Of a stretch of DNA of 64,000 bases, positions 9,277 through 17,195 are shown piece after piece. Within the stretch, counting starts at the first letter, position 1, and every line of letters begins with the position of its first letter. Both the position numbers and the translations under genes were made by a program. Source of the DNA: RPQJ01 sp963732415 (GTDB lineage Bacteria > Pseudomonadota > Gammaproteobacteria > Steroidobacterales > Steroidobacteraceae); the NCBI GenBank assembly GCA_963732415.1, contig CAVSZK010000019.1, forward strand, positions 372,001-436,000, written 5' to 3'. The notes beneath the pieces are model-generated. The model saw nothing but the letters and a program-made list of their open reading frames with translations. It searched no databases and was not told where the DNA came from.

Positions 9277-10440
9277 TCAGGTCGTGGCGGCGAACAACTC
9301 GCGCCCGATCAGCATGCGGCGGATCTCGCTGGTCCCGGCGCCGATCTCGTAGAGCTTGGCATCGCGCATGATGCGTCCCGCCGGGAAGTCATTGATGTAG
9401 CCGTTGCCGCCAAGTGCCTGGATTGCCTCGAGCGCGACCCTGGTCGCCTGCTCCGCGGCGAGCAGGATGCAGCCCGCTGCGTCCATGCGTGTCGTGCGGC
9501 CACGGTCACAGCCCTGCGCCACCGCGTAGACGTACGCGCGGCAGGAATTGGTGGCGGTATACATGTCGGCGACCTTGCCCTGCATGAGCTGAAAGCTGCC
9601 GATCGGCTGGCCGAACTGCTTGCGCTCGTGCACATACGGAAGCACGAGATCCAGGCTCGCCCGCATCAGGCCCAGAGGCCCGCCCGCCAGCACTACCCGC
9701 TCGTAGTCGAGCCCGCTCATCAGGACCTTGGCGCCACCGCCCACGGAGCCGAGCACGTTTTCCGCCGGCACTTCGCAGTCCTGGAACACCAGCTCACAGG
9801 TATCCGAACCGCGCATGCCAAGCTTGTCGAGCTTCTGCGCGGTCGAGAATCCGGCAAATCCCTTCTCTATCAGGAAGGCCGTGACGCCCTTGCTGCCGAG
9901 CGCCGAATCGACCGTCGCATAGACCACCAGCGTGTCGGCGGTCGGCCCATTGGTGATCCACATCTTGCTGCCATTCATCACGAAGCGATCGCCGTGGCGC
10001 TCCGCGCGCAGCCGCATGCTCATCACGTCGGAGCCTGCGCCGGTCTCGCTCATGGCCAGCGCGCCAAGGTGTTCGCCGCTCACCAGCTTCGGCAGGTAGC
10101 GCGCCTTCTGCTCGGGGGTCCCCCAGCGCCGGACCTGATTCACGCAGAGATTCGAGTGAGCGCCGTATGAGAGCCCCACGGATCCCGACACCCGGCTCAA
10201 TTCCTCCATGGCGACGACATGGGCGAGGTAGCCGAGTCCCGATCCACCGAACTCCGGCTCGACGGTGATTCCGAGCAGGCCCAGCTCGCCCAGCTTCGGC
10301 CACAGGTCACGGGGGAACAGGTTGCTGCGATCGATCTCGTCGGCTCGCGGCGCCAGTTCGGCCTGCGCGAAACCGCGCACCGTCTCGCGCAACAGGTCGA
10401 GGTCCTCGCCGAGCCCGAAGTCGAAGTCGAAGTCCACCAC
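9277..10440 (-). CDS. Isovaleryl-CoA dehydrogenase-type acyl-CoA dehydrogenase
   Basis: FAD-dependent acyl-CoA dehydrogenase of 387 residues. Typical blocks include AMSETGAGSDVMSM (flavin contact), SKMWITNGPTADTL, and IQALGGNGYINDFP near the C terminus. The catalytic base is Glu247 in GLDYERVVLAGGPLG, the internal position used by isovaleryl-CoA dehydrogenases rather than the C-terminal Glu of short- and medium-chain enzymes. It starts with GTG and is the first gene of the operon, directly behind the palindromic operator. Likely role: isovaleryl-CoA to 3-methylcrotonyl-CoA. Confidence 0.93.
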   Translation of the reverse strand: MVDFDFDFGLGEDLDLLRETVRGFAQAELAPRADEIDRSNLFPRDLWPKLGELGLLGITVEPEFGGSGLGYLAHVVAMEELSRVSGSVGLSYGAHSNLCVNQVRRWGTPEQKARYLPKLVSGEHLGALAMSETGAGSDVMSMRLRAERHGDRFVMNGSKMWITNGPTADTLVVYATVDSALGSKGVTAFLIEKGFAGFSTAQKLDKLGMRGSDTCELVFQDCEVPAENVLGSVGGGAKVLMSGLDYERVVLAGGPLGLMRASLDLVLPYVHERKQFGQPIGSFQLMQGKVADMYTATNSCRAYVYAVAQGCDRGRTTRMDAAGCILLAAEQATRVALEAIQALGGNGYINDFPAGRIMRDAKLYEIGAGTSEIRRMLIGRELFAATT

Positions 10441-10483
10441 GGTCGTATCCCCCGAGTACTTGCCACCAGAACCGGTGCCGTAT

Positions 10484-10496
10484 ATTGTCGGACAAT
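10484..10496. promoter_or_regulatory. Perfect palindromic operator between the acyl-CoA operon and the GntR gene
   Basis: ATTGTC-G-GACAAT, a perfect 6-bp inverted repeat around one central base. It lies 16 bases before the regulator's ATG and 44 bases before the divergent dehydrogenase. FadR-subfamily GntR proteins typically bind short palindromes of the form TNGTNNNACNA, which this fits. It overlaps possible -10 sequences (TATATT at 10481-10486, TATTGT at 10483-10488), so bound regulator would block both promoters. Confidence 0.7.
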
Positions 10497-10511
10497 CTTG
10501 GGGTTCGTCAA

Positions 10512-11324
10512 ATGACCAGGAAATCCACTCCGAAACGCCCGGCGACGTCGAAGCCGAAACCCATCGGCACCGGCCGGACCGGCCGGCGCAGCGAGCCCGG
10601 CCAGGCGGGGCCGCGCGACGCGCAACCGGCCTACGGCCGGGTCGCGGCGGACCTCGAGCAGAGGATCCTGAAGCGCAGCCTGAAGCCGGGAGACCCCCTG
10701 CCCTCCGAGACTGAACTCGCGCGCCAGTTCGACGTGAACCGTTCGACGGTGCGCGAAGCTGTACGCCGCCTCGAGTCGGCAGGGCTGGTTGGCCGGGCAG
10801 CCGGCACCAAGAGGCTCAGGGTGACACGGCCGGGGCAGGCTGCGACCGTCTCCAGCATGAGCCGGGCGCTCACGCTCGACGATGTGACATTCATCGAGCT
10901 CTGGGAGGCCATGCTTGCGATAGCACCGCGCACTGCCGCGCTGGCTGCCGCGCATACGCGGCCTGAGAACATCGAGCGTCTCGAGTTGTGCATCCGCACG
11001 GTGGAAACCGCGCGTAATTCCGAGGGCGCCGTCACTGGCGTGGTGGATTTTTTCGGCTCGCTCGCCGCCACCAGCGCCAATCGCGTGCTGATTCTTGCGA
11101 TGCAACCGGTGACCCGCCTGCTCGCCCCATCGCTGCGCCGGATGATCGATCGAGTCCCGCAGGGCCGCTCGCGCATCGTCGTGGCGCAGCGCTGTGTCGT
11201 CGAGGCGCTGCGCAAGGGCGACGCCGCCGAAGCCCAGACCTGGATGACGCGCCACGTGCACGATTTCCGACGCGGCTACGAGGTGGCCGACATCTCGCTC
11301 GACACCCGCGCCGCGGACGTATGA
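10512..11324 (+). CDS. GntR-family regulator (FadR/FCD type) of the acyl-CoA operon
   Basis: Regulator of 270 residues. After a basic, disordered N terminus comes a winged helix (AYGRVAADLEQRILKRSLKPG, then ELARQFDVNRSTVREAVRRL), followed by an alpha-helical FCD ligand domain. ATG at 10512 is preferred over the upstream TTG at 10485, because the TTG lies inside the palindromic operator. It is divergent from the isovaleryl-CoA dehydrogenase operon, so an acyl-CoA or keto-acid ligand is likely. Known liu operons use a MerR-type regulator instead. Confidence 0.88.
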   Translation: MTRKSTPKRPATSKPKPIGTGRTGRRSEPGQAGPRDAQPAYGRVAADLEQRILKRSLKPGDPLPSETELARQFDVNRSTVREAVRRLESAGLVGRAAGTKRLRVTRPGQAATVSSMSRALTLDDVTFIELWEAMLAIAPRTAALAAAHTRPENIERLELCIRTVETARNSEGAVTGVVDFFGSLAATSANRVLILAMQPVTRLLAPSLRRMIDRVPQGRSRIVVAQRCVVEALRKGDAAEAQTWMTRHVHDFRRGYEVADISLDTRAADV

Positions 11325-11464
11325 TTTTCCGGCCCCGGACACCGGCCTGACGGGCGTACCCCGGTTTTCCGCGCTGCCAGCCTGCGCCCTCCCCACCTAT
11401 AGTTCCCGGCACCAGCCAGTTCGCGCGCCACACCGGCGCTGCGATCGCAGCACGGAGAACCAGC

Positions 11465-12880
11465 ATGAGCGACACGGTGCATCGGACGATGGGCCAGCAA
11501 TCCGGCCGAAGATCCTGGGCCGAGCCCTGGAAGATCAAGATGGTCGAGCCTCTGCGCGTTACGACACGAGATGACCGTGTCCGGGCCCTGGCCGAGGCCG
11601 GGCACAACACGTTCCTGCTGCGATCCGACGACGTATACATCGACCTGCTTACCGACAGCGGAACGAATGCGATGAGCGACCGCCAGTGGGCTGGAATCAT
11701 GCTGGGTGACGAGGCCTATGCGGGCAGCCGCAACTACTATCACCTCGAGGAAGCAATCCAGACGTACTACGGCTACGAATTCGTCGTACCAACGCACCAG
11801 GGTCGTGGCGCCGAGCACCTCTTGAGCCAGGCGGCAATCCGCAAGGGCCAGTTCGTGCCCGGCAACATGTACTTCACGACCACGCGCCTGCACCAGGAAC
11901 TCGCGGGCGGCACGTTCGCCGACGTGATCGTCGACGCGGCGCACGACCCCGCGGACCTGAGCCCGTTCAAGGGCGACGTGGACCTCGTGAAGCTCGAGCG
12001 CCTGATCGCCGCCCATGGCGCAGGTGGCATTGCCTACGTGAGCCTCGCGGCAACCGTAAATATGGCTGGCGGCCAGCCCGTCAGCATGGCGAACGTCACC
12101 GCTCTGCACGCCCTCTGCCGGCGTTACGGCATACCGCTGTACCTGGATGCGACGCGCCTTGCGGAGAACGCCTTCTTCATCCAGGAGCGCGAACCTGGCT
12201 ACTCCGGGAAGCCCATCGCTGAGATCGTCCGCGAGTTCTGTGGTCACACGGACGGCGCGTGGATGAGCGCCAAGAAAGACTCGCTGGTAAACATCGGCGG
12301 CTGGCTCGCCGTGCGAGACGGCACGCTCTTCGAGGAACTGCGCAACCTGGTCGTCGTGTACGAGGGCCTGCACACCTACGGGGGTCTCGCCGGGCGGGAC
12401 ATGGAAGCCATGGCGATCGGCATCGCCGAGTCCATGCAGGATGATCACATGCGCTCTCGCATCGGCCAGGTGCGATATCTCGCAGAACTGCTCGAGGACT
12501 GGGGCGTGCCGATGGTAAAGCCGGTCGGAGGACACGCCATTTTCCTGGACGCGCGCGCCTTCTACCCCCAGCTTCGGCAGGACCAGTTCCCGGCCCAGAC
12601 ACTCGCAGCGGAACTCTACCTTGACTCGGGCATCCGCTCGATGGAACGCGGCGTCGTGAGCGCGGGACGCGACCCGGCGACCGGCGATCACCACTACCCG
12701 AAGCTCGAACTCACGCGACTCACGTTACCGCGCCGGGTGTATACGCAGGCACATATGGACGTGGTTGCGGAGTCGGTGAAGGCGGTCTATGACGCACGCG
12801 CTTCGGCCCTCGGCCTGAGCATGATCTACGAGCCCAGGTACCTGCGATTCTTCCAGGCACGCTTCGCGCCCATCATCTGA
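11465..12880 (+). CDS. tpl: Tyrosine phenol-lyase (beta-tyrosinase)
   Basis: PLP enzyme of 471 residues that splits L-tyrosine to phenol, pyruvate and ammonia. The sequence follows Citrobacter TPL closely: DDVYIDLLTDSGTNAMSD, DEAYAGSRNYYHLEEA, VPTHQGRGAEHLLSQ, NMYFTTTRLHQE and GGLAGRDMEAMAIG. The PLP lysine is Lys271 in MSAKKDSLVNIGG. SMERG with Arg396 aligns with the specificity arginine (Arg381) of TPL, where tryptophanase has VEIG, and the LRFF block holds the matching phenylalanine. ATG at 11465 follows ACGGAGAACC. It is monocistronic and faces the subtilase operon. Confidence 0.93.
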   Translation: MSDTVHRTMGQQSGRRSWAEPWKIKMVEPLRVTTRDDRVRALAEAGHNTFLLRSDDVYIDLLTDSGTNAMSDRQWAGIMLGDEAYAGSRNYYHLEEAIQTYYGYEFVVPTHQGRGAEHLLSQAAIRKGQFVPGNMYFTTTRLHQELAGGTFADVIVDAAHDPADLSPFKGDVDLVKLERLIAAHGAGGIAYVSLAATVNMAGGQPVSMANVTALHALCRRYGIPLYLDATRLAENAFFIQEREPGYSGKPIAEIVREFCGHTDGAWMSAKKDSLVNIGGWLAVRDGTLFEELRNLVVVYEGLHTYGGLAGRDMEAMAIGIAESMQDDHMRSRIGQVRYLAELLEDWGVPMVKPVGGHAIFLDARAFYPQLRQDQFPAQTLAAELYLDSGIRSMERGVVSAGRDPATGDHHYPKLELTRLTLPRRVYTQAHMDVVAESVKAVYDARASALGLSMIYEPRYLRFFQARFAPII

Positions 12881-12881
12881 G

Positions 12882-12901
12882 CGGCTCGAAGCGCGCAGTG
12901 A
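12882..12901. repeat. 20-nt near-identical direct repeat shared with the 3' end of tnaA
   Basis: CGGCTCGAAGCGCGCAGTGA, starting two bases after the tyrosine phenol-lyase stop, matches 17205-17224 at 19 of 20 bases in the same orientation. The second copy is the complement of the last codons of tnaA. The copies flank the 4.3-kb segment that holds the subtilase, PEP-CTERM protein and tRNA-Leu. Confidence 0.6.
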
Positions 12902-12937
12902 GCCGCTGCCCGTCCAGGTCCTACGAAACGGCAACAC

Positions 12938-12966
12938 AAAAAAACGGGGGGCCCGAAGGCCCCCCG
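12938..12966 (-). terminator. Rho-independent terminator of the subtilase operon
   Basis: Stem CGGGGGGCC (12945-12953) pairs with GGCCCCCCG (12958-12966) around a CGAA loop. Seven A residues at 12938-12944 become the U-tract on the minus strand. It lies 22 bases past the subtilase stop. Convergent transcripts from the tyrosine phenol-lyase gene would also meet the hairpin but have no U-tract on that side. Confidence 0.88.
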
Positions 12967-12987
12967 CAAATCGTCAAATGCAGGTCG

Positions 12988-15900
12988 TCAACGCGCTGTC
13001 TTGTCGCGCGAGATCTCTGCCCTGTTGAGCGCAGCAGCGTCCGGAACGTTGTCGATGAAGACCGACGTCCGGCCGATCACCGTCGGAGACGGCGGAGCGC
13101 TGTACTCCACGACGCCCAGGTAGCGGGCGCCCGCCCTGACTTTCCAGCTCAGGCCGATCGAGGCGAGACCGCCGGTGTAGGCCTGCTGCGGACCGATGGC
13201 CTTCAGCGTCGCCGGAGATACCGTCGCGGGCACGACCCAGTAGTTGAGTACGAACGAAGCCGAGCCGTCGACCGGCGCGTAGCCGTAGACACAGGCTTCG
13301 TAGAGCCCGCCGGTCGGGTTGTTCACGCTGACCAGTTCGTCAGACGTCGGGCTGCCGGAGGAACCCACGGTCACGTTGCCACGGTAGACCGTCAGGTCCA
13401 GGTCGCTCGCCGCACCGCCCTGTGTTTCGCTGTCGAACAGCTGGACGCGTAGCATCTTTGAACCGACCGGCACCGTGAACGCGTAGCACTTCTCCTGGTC
13501 GGTCGCCACCCTGCCGGTCTTGCGCTTGGCTTTCACCAGGCCGGTCGCGACCGTCGAGAACGCGCCGTCGAAGCCCGTGGCCACCGTGTAGACCTTGGTG
13601 CCGATGTTGCGCGTATCGGTGACCTGCGCCAGGGCAACCAGGGACTCGGCCTTGGCCGTGAGCGGGCTGCGAACCTTTACGCCATTGGACCCGGCGGTCC
13701 AGACCAGTTCACCGAACGAATAGGCACCGATCGTGGCACCGTTGCGGACCAGCGTCGCCGTATAGTCCTTGCTCTCTCCCGGCGCCAGCGTCAGTGTCGA
13801 CGGCGACACCGACACCGTGAACCCGGGCAGGCTGCTCGAGGCCGTATAGGTCTCTGCGCTCGGCCCCATGTTCGTTACGGTCCTGGTGATCTGACCGGCG
13901 CCGACGATGTTCGCCCGGGTCAGCGACGCCAGGTTCAGGTCCCGGCCCGGCAGCAGGCCGTAAAAGTAGTAGACATACTCGTAGTAATCCGAGTCATAGA
14001 CCAGGTTCGTGGCGAGCGCACCGTTCGGGTTCAGGTGCCCAGCGCCGTAGCCCCACGGGCTCGGATCCGGATCGCCATTGGCCAGCTTCACGCTCTGCTG
14101 CGCGCTGGTCATCAGCGCCGACTTGATCGCGAACGGCGACCAGGTCGGATTGGCCTGTCGGAGCAGTGCCGCCGCACCCGCGACGTGCGGGCTGGACATC
14201 GAGGTGCCCGAGATCATGTCGGCCCCCGGTCCCGGGACCAGCGTGCCGGCAATGATCTGCGCGCGCTCTTCGGCACCAATCGAAGTGTTTGTGTAGGCCG
14301 CGATGATGTCCGTACCGGGCGCGGTGATATCCGGCTTCAGTACGTCCGGATCGAACTTGTTCGGGCCGCGTGACGAGGAACTCGCCATCTGCGGTGCGAT
14401 AACGCCGTCCACCTGGAACGAACCGCCAAAGGACGCGGTGCCTCCGGCCGTCCGGGCTTCAGTGGTCACGGCGTCGAAATAGCCGACGTTCAGGTGAACG
14501 GTCGGCAGCACGCCGCTGATCAACGGTGTCGTGTTGGCCGAAGCCGCGACATCGCCCTCTGCCGGGCGGTTCTGGATGATCACGCCGACCGCGCCTGAAT
14601 CGGCCGCGTTGGCGACCTTGTTCACCAGCACGTTGCCGCCTCGGTCACAGATAATGATCTTGCCCTTTACCTTGGCCGGGTCGAGTTGCACGGCTACGCC
14701 GTCCGCCGGACCGTAGCACATTGCCTGCGCCGTGCCCGGGCCGACGGGGGCGCCGAAGCCTGCATCCCGCGACCAGATCAGCGGGCTCACCGGGACACCC
14801 TGGGTCTGGAAAGACGCGCCCTGTGCGGTGCCGCCGCCGCCCAAAGTAACGATCGCCTCGGTGTAGCGATTGTGCGTCGAGTTGCCAACCGTGATGATCC
14901 AGGGGCTGACGTGCGCCACGGTGTTGCCCGGGCCGGAGTTGCCGGCAGATGCGGAGACGAAAACGTCGGACAGTGCGGCATTCGCGAACGCCGTCTCGAC
15001 GACATCGGTTACCGAGGTCTGGCTGCCGCTGATCGAGAAGTTGATCACGTCGACACCGTCCGCGACTGCCTTGTCTATGGCCGCGACCGAGTCCGACTGG
15101 TAGCAGCTGCCGCCGGTGTTCGCCGCGTTGTTCCAGCAGACCTTGTAGGCCGCTACGCGCGCCCTCGGCGCAATGCCCGAGATGTTGTTGATCGGCGTGC
15201 CGTTGACGACAACGTCGGTGTTTTCATTGCCGCCCGCCGTGGACAGCGTGTGGGAGCCGTGGCCATCCTGGTCACGCGGAGAATCCAGGTACTCGAGCGG
15301 GTTGAGCTGGAAGATCCCGAGGCTGATCGCCAGCTTCATGGTCTCGTTGAAGTACTGCGCGCCAATGAGCTTGTTGTTGCACATCGAGGCGTCGAAGCCT
15401 TCACCGGCCTGGCATTCGCCAGCGTACGCGCCCGCTGGCAGAGGGTCGTACACCAGTTTGCCGTCCTGGTAGTACGGGATCGGCTTGCCATTGGCACCGA
15501 CCTTGTCAGAGAACGACGGATCTTCCGGCCAGACACCGCCGTCGACGTGGCCGATGATCACGTTCTCGCCCTTGATCGGCGTCCCGGACGCATCGGTCTT
15601 GGACCACACTCCACCCTGCGCCTCGGTGATGCCGAGGAACGTCGGCGTGTAGCTCGTATCGAGCTGGCGCGCCTCATCAACGGTGATGGAGCGCACCGCC
15701 GGATCGGCGGCAAGCTTCGCGAACTCGGCATCGGTCAGCCAGACGGCAAAGCCGTTCACGACGTTCTTGAACCGGTACGTGACCGGCGCGCCCGGCACCT
15801 TGGCGATGGCCTGGGACTGCTTCTTGTTGAGGAATCTCGTGTAGGCCTGGACGGCATCGGCACCGAAGTCGATGCGCTTACCGGTGGCCGGCCGGGTTGC

Positions 15901-16047
15901 CTTCAGGCCGGCGATGCCGCCGGAGTAGGAAGCAACCGGCGCATCCGCCAGTTCGATGATGTAAGGCTTTCGGTCACTGCCCTGGGCACTGGCCGCAAAC
16001 GACAAGACGACGAGGCTGGCGCCGAGCGCCGCGCTGCGGAAATTCAT
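12988..16047 (-). CDS. Secreted subtilisin-like serine protease (S8) with PA insert
   Basis: Exported protease of 1019 residues. A signal peptide (residues 1 to about 22, ending FAASAQG) precedes an inhibitor I9 propeptide (about 25-130). The S8 domain carries Asp169 (HVDGGVWPE), His263 (DQDGHGSHTLST), oxyanion Asn370 (SASAGNSGPG) and Ser616 (SGTSMSSPHVAGAAALL). A protease-associated domain is inserted at about 430-540, and the C-terminal part is fibronectin-like and pre-peptidase-like. There is no sorting tail, so it is probably released. It follows the PEP-CTERM gene by 29 bases, with AGGAGG before its ATG. Confidence 0.94.
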   Translation of the reverse strand: MNFRSAALGASLVVLSFAASAQGSDRKPYIIELADAPVASYSGGIAGLKATRPATGKRIDFGADAVQAYTRFLNKKQSQAIAKVPGAPVTYRFKNVVNGFAVWLTDAEFAKLAADPAVRSITVDEARQLDTSYTPTFLGITEAQGGVWSKTDASGTPIKGENVIIGHVDGGVWPEDPSFSDKVGANGKPIPYYQDGKLVYDPLPAGAYAGECQAGEGFDASMCNNKLIGAQYFNETMKLAISLGIFQLNPLEYLDSPRDQDGHGSHTLSTAGGNENTDVVVNGTPINNISGIAPRARVAAYKVCWNNAANTGGSCYQSDSVAAIDKAVADGVDVINFSISGSQTSVTDVVETAFANAALSDVFVSASAGNSGPGNTVAHVSPWIITVGNSTHNRYTEAIVTLGGGGTAQGASFQTQGVPVSPLIWSRDAGFGAPVGPGTAQAMCYGPADGVAVQLDPAKVKGKIIICDRGGNVLVNKVANAADSGAVGVIIQNRPAEGDVAASANTTPLISGVLPTVHLNVGYFDAVTTEARTAGGTASFGGSFQVDGVIAPQMASSSSRGPNKFDPDVLKPDITAPGTDIIAAYTNTSIGAEERAQIIAGTLVPGPGADMISGTSMSSPHVAGAAALLRQANPTWSPFAIKSALMTSAQQSVKLANGDPDPSPWGYGAGHLNPNGALATNLVYDSDYYEYVYYFYGLLPGRDLNLASLTRANIVGAGQITRTVTNMGPSAETYTASSSLPGFTVSVSPSTLTLAPGESKDYTATLVRNGATIGAYSFGELVWTAGSNGVKVRSPLTAKAESLVALAQVTDTRNIGTKVYTVATGFDGAFSTVATGLVKAKRKTGRVATDQEKCYAFTVPVGSKMLRVQLFDSETQGGAASDLDLTVYRGNVTVGSSGSPTSDELVSVNNPTGGLYEACVYGYAPVDGSASFVLNYWVVPATVSPATLKAIGPQQAYTGGLASIGLSWKVRAGARYLGVVEYSAPPSPTVIGRTSVFIDNVPDAAALNRAEISRDKTAR

Positions 16048-16076
16048 TTAAGGGTCCTCCTGGCGGAAACTTATTT

Positions 16077-16790
16077 TCAGTTCGACCGACGGCGACGCGC
16101 AGCACCGGCCATCAGGCCGAGGCCGAGCAGCGCGAGGCCCAGCGTGCCGGGCTCCGGGACCGCTGTAGCATAAATATTGTCGAGTGCAAACTGCGCCTCG
16201 TTCCCGGCGGGGTAGTAGCAATCGCCGTCATACATCACGCAGGCGAAGAACGTCACCGACCGCAGGGCCTGTGCCAGCCCGCCCAGGTCCGCCAGGCCGA
16301 TGGTGGAGAATGCAAATGCGCCGTCCGCATCGGCAGCTGAGAATTCAAAGAATGCCAGGTCTTCGTCGCCGGCCAGCGTGGTGAACGCCGCCACCAGGTA
16401 TCCGGGCACCTCGCCTTCGCCGTAGATGCCCGTCAGGGCCGGGACGAACGAGAACTCGAAGCCGTCGATGTAGAACGCCCGGTTGGTGCCCGGCTTTTTC
16501 ATCGTCACGCCGCCGTCATTGAGGCCTGCGTAGAACTGACTGCTGGCGTTGGTCGGCGCGACGCCGTAGATGAACGCGCTCGGGTCGTCGACGACACCGA
16601 AACCCAGGCCATAATCGAACACCGACGCCTGTTCGAACCTGAATCCGCCGCTGTTGAAGTGCTCGCCAATCGCATAGATGCTCGGATCGACATTGTCGAA
16701 AGTGACAAGGTCCGCGTGCGCTGGCGCAATCGCGGCCAGGCCCAGGGCGGCCCCCAGTAGCCAAGTTCCGCATTTCGTCTTGATGTTCAT
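16077..16790 (-). CDS. PEP-CTERM sorting-domain exported protein
   Basis: Protein of 237 residues with a signal peptide (MNIKTKCGTWLLGAALGLA, cleavage near AHA-DL), a central beta-rich region, and a C-terminal exosortase signal: VPEPGTLGLALLGLGLMA then an RRRR-type basic end. Such proteins are cut and attached or released by EpsH-type exosortases, usually with extracellular polysaccharide; no exosortase gene is in this window. ATG at 16788-16790 is preferred to the upstream start because it begins the signal peptide and has GGAGAT in front. First gene of an operon with the subtilase. Confidence 0.88.
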   Translation of the reverse strand: MNIKTKCGTWLLGAALGLAAIAPAHADLVTFDNVDPSIYAIGEHFNSGGFRFEQASVFDYGLGFGVVDDPSAFIYGVAPTNASSQFYAGLNDGGVTMKKPGTNRAFYIDGFEFSFVPALTGIYGEGEVPGYLVAAFTTLAGDEDLAFFEFSAADADGAFAFSTIGLADLGGLAQALRSVTFFACVMYDGDCYYPAGNEAQFALDNIYATAVPEPGTLGLALLGLGLMAGAARRRRSN

Positions 16791-16925
16791 GTCGATCAAT
16801 CTCCATATAGAGCAAATGTCGAGAAGCAGCCTGGAGCGCCGGACTGGCCCGCACAGGCATGAACTCATTCACTAAGAACCCTTCAACCGTCGCCCGGGTC
16901 TTGTTCGCCCAGGTGTTGATGCTCG

Positions 16926-16941
16926 TGCAAACCCCATGCCA
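16926..16941 (-). promoter_or_regulatory. Sigma-54 type (-24/-12) promoter for the PEP-CTERM/subtilase operon
   Basis: On the minus strand TGGCATGGGGTTTGCA fits the RpoN consensus TGGCACG-N4-TTGCA at all but one defined base. The invariant GG and GC are separated by exactly ten bases. The predicted transcription start is near 16916, giving a leader of about 125 bases before the ATG at 16790. RpoN with the PrsK/PrsR pair is known to drive PEP-CTERM genes in some floc-forming bacteria. Confidence 0.65.
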
Positions 16942-17078
16942 TGCATGCGTTCGCTATTTAAAATCAGAGACTTATGTCAATAATGCAAATTCAGGGTATG
17001 GGCGGTTGTAATGAATGCCGACACTTGACAGGCCTGCACGGGACAGATTCGGTGGCGGTGGTGGCGACCCCGCCGGCA

Positions 17079-17165
17079 TGGTGCCCCGGGCCGGACTCGA
17101 ACCGGCACGGCCTTGCGGCCAGCGGATTTTAAGTCCGCTGCGTCTACCCATTCCGCCACCGGGGC
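17079..17165 (-). tRNA. tRNA-Leu (anticodon TAA)
   Basis: Acceptor arms GCCCCGG (5') and CCGGGGC (3') pair perfectly, followed by A and an encoded CCA. The anticodon loop reads CTTAAAA, giving anticodon TAA. The long variable arm makes the gene 87 bases, as expected for a class II leucine tRNA. In E. coli the equivalent leuZ sits directly after glyW-cysT; here those tRNAs are 12 kb away on the same strand. Confidence 0.95.
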
Positions 17166-17195
17166 CAATCAGAGTGGAAAATCGACCGGCGAAGT

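Noticed and set aside
12881..12906. Hairpin GCGGCTC/GAGCCGC as terminator of the tyrosine phenol-lyase gene
   Set aside because: The loop is long and no T-run follows on the plus strand.
14686..16173. 495-residue plus-strand frame opposite the subtilase
   Set aside because: Shadow of the protease, which has all catalytic motifs in order.
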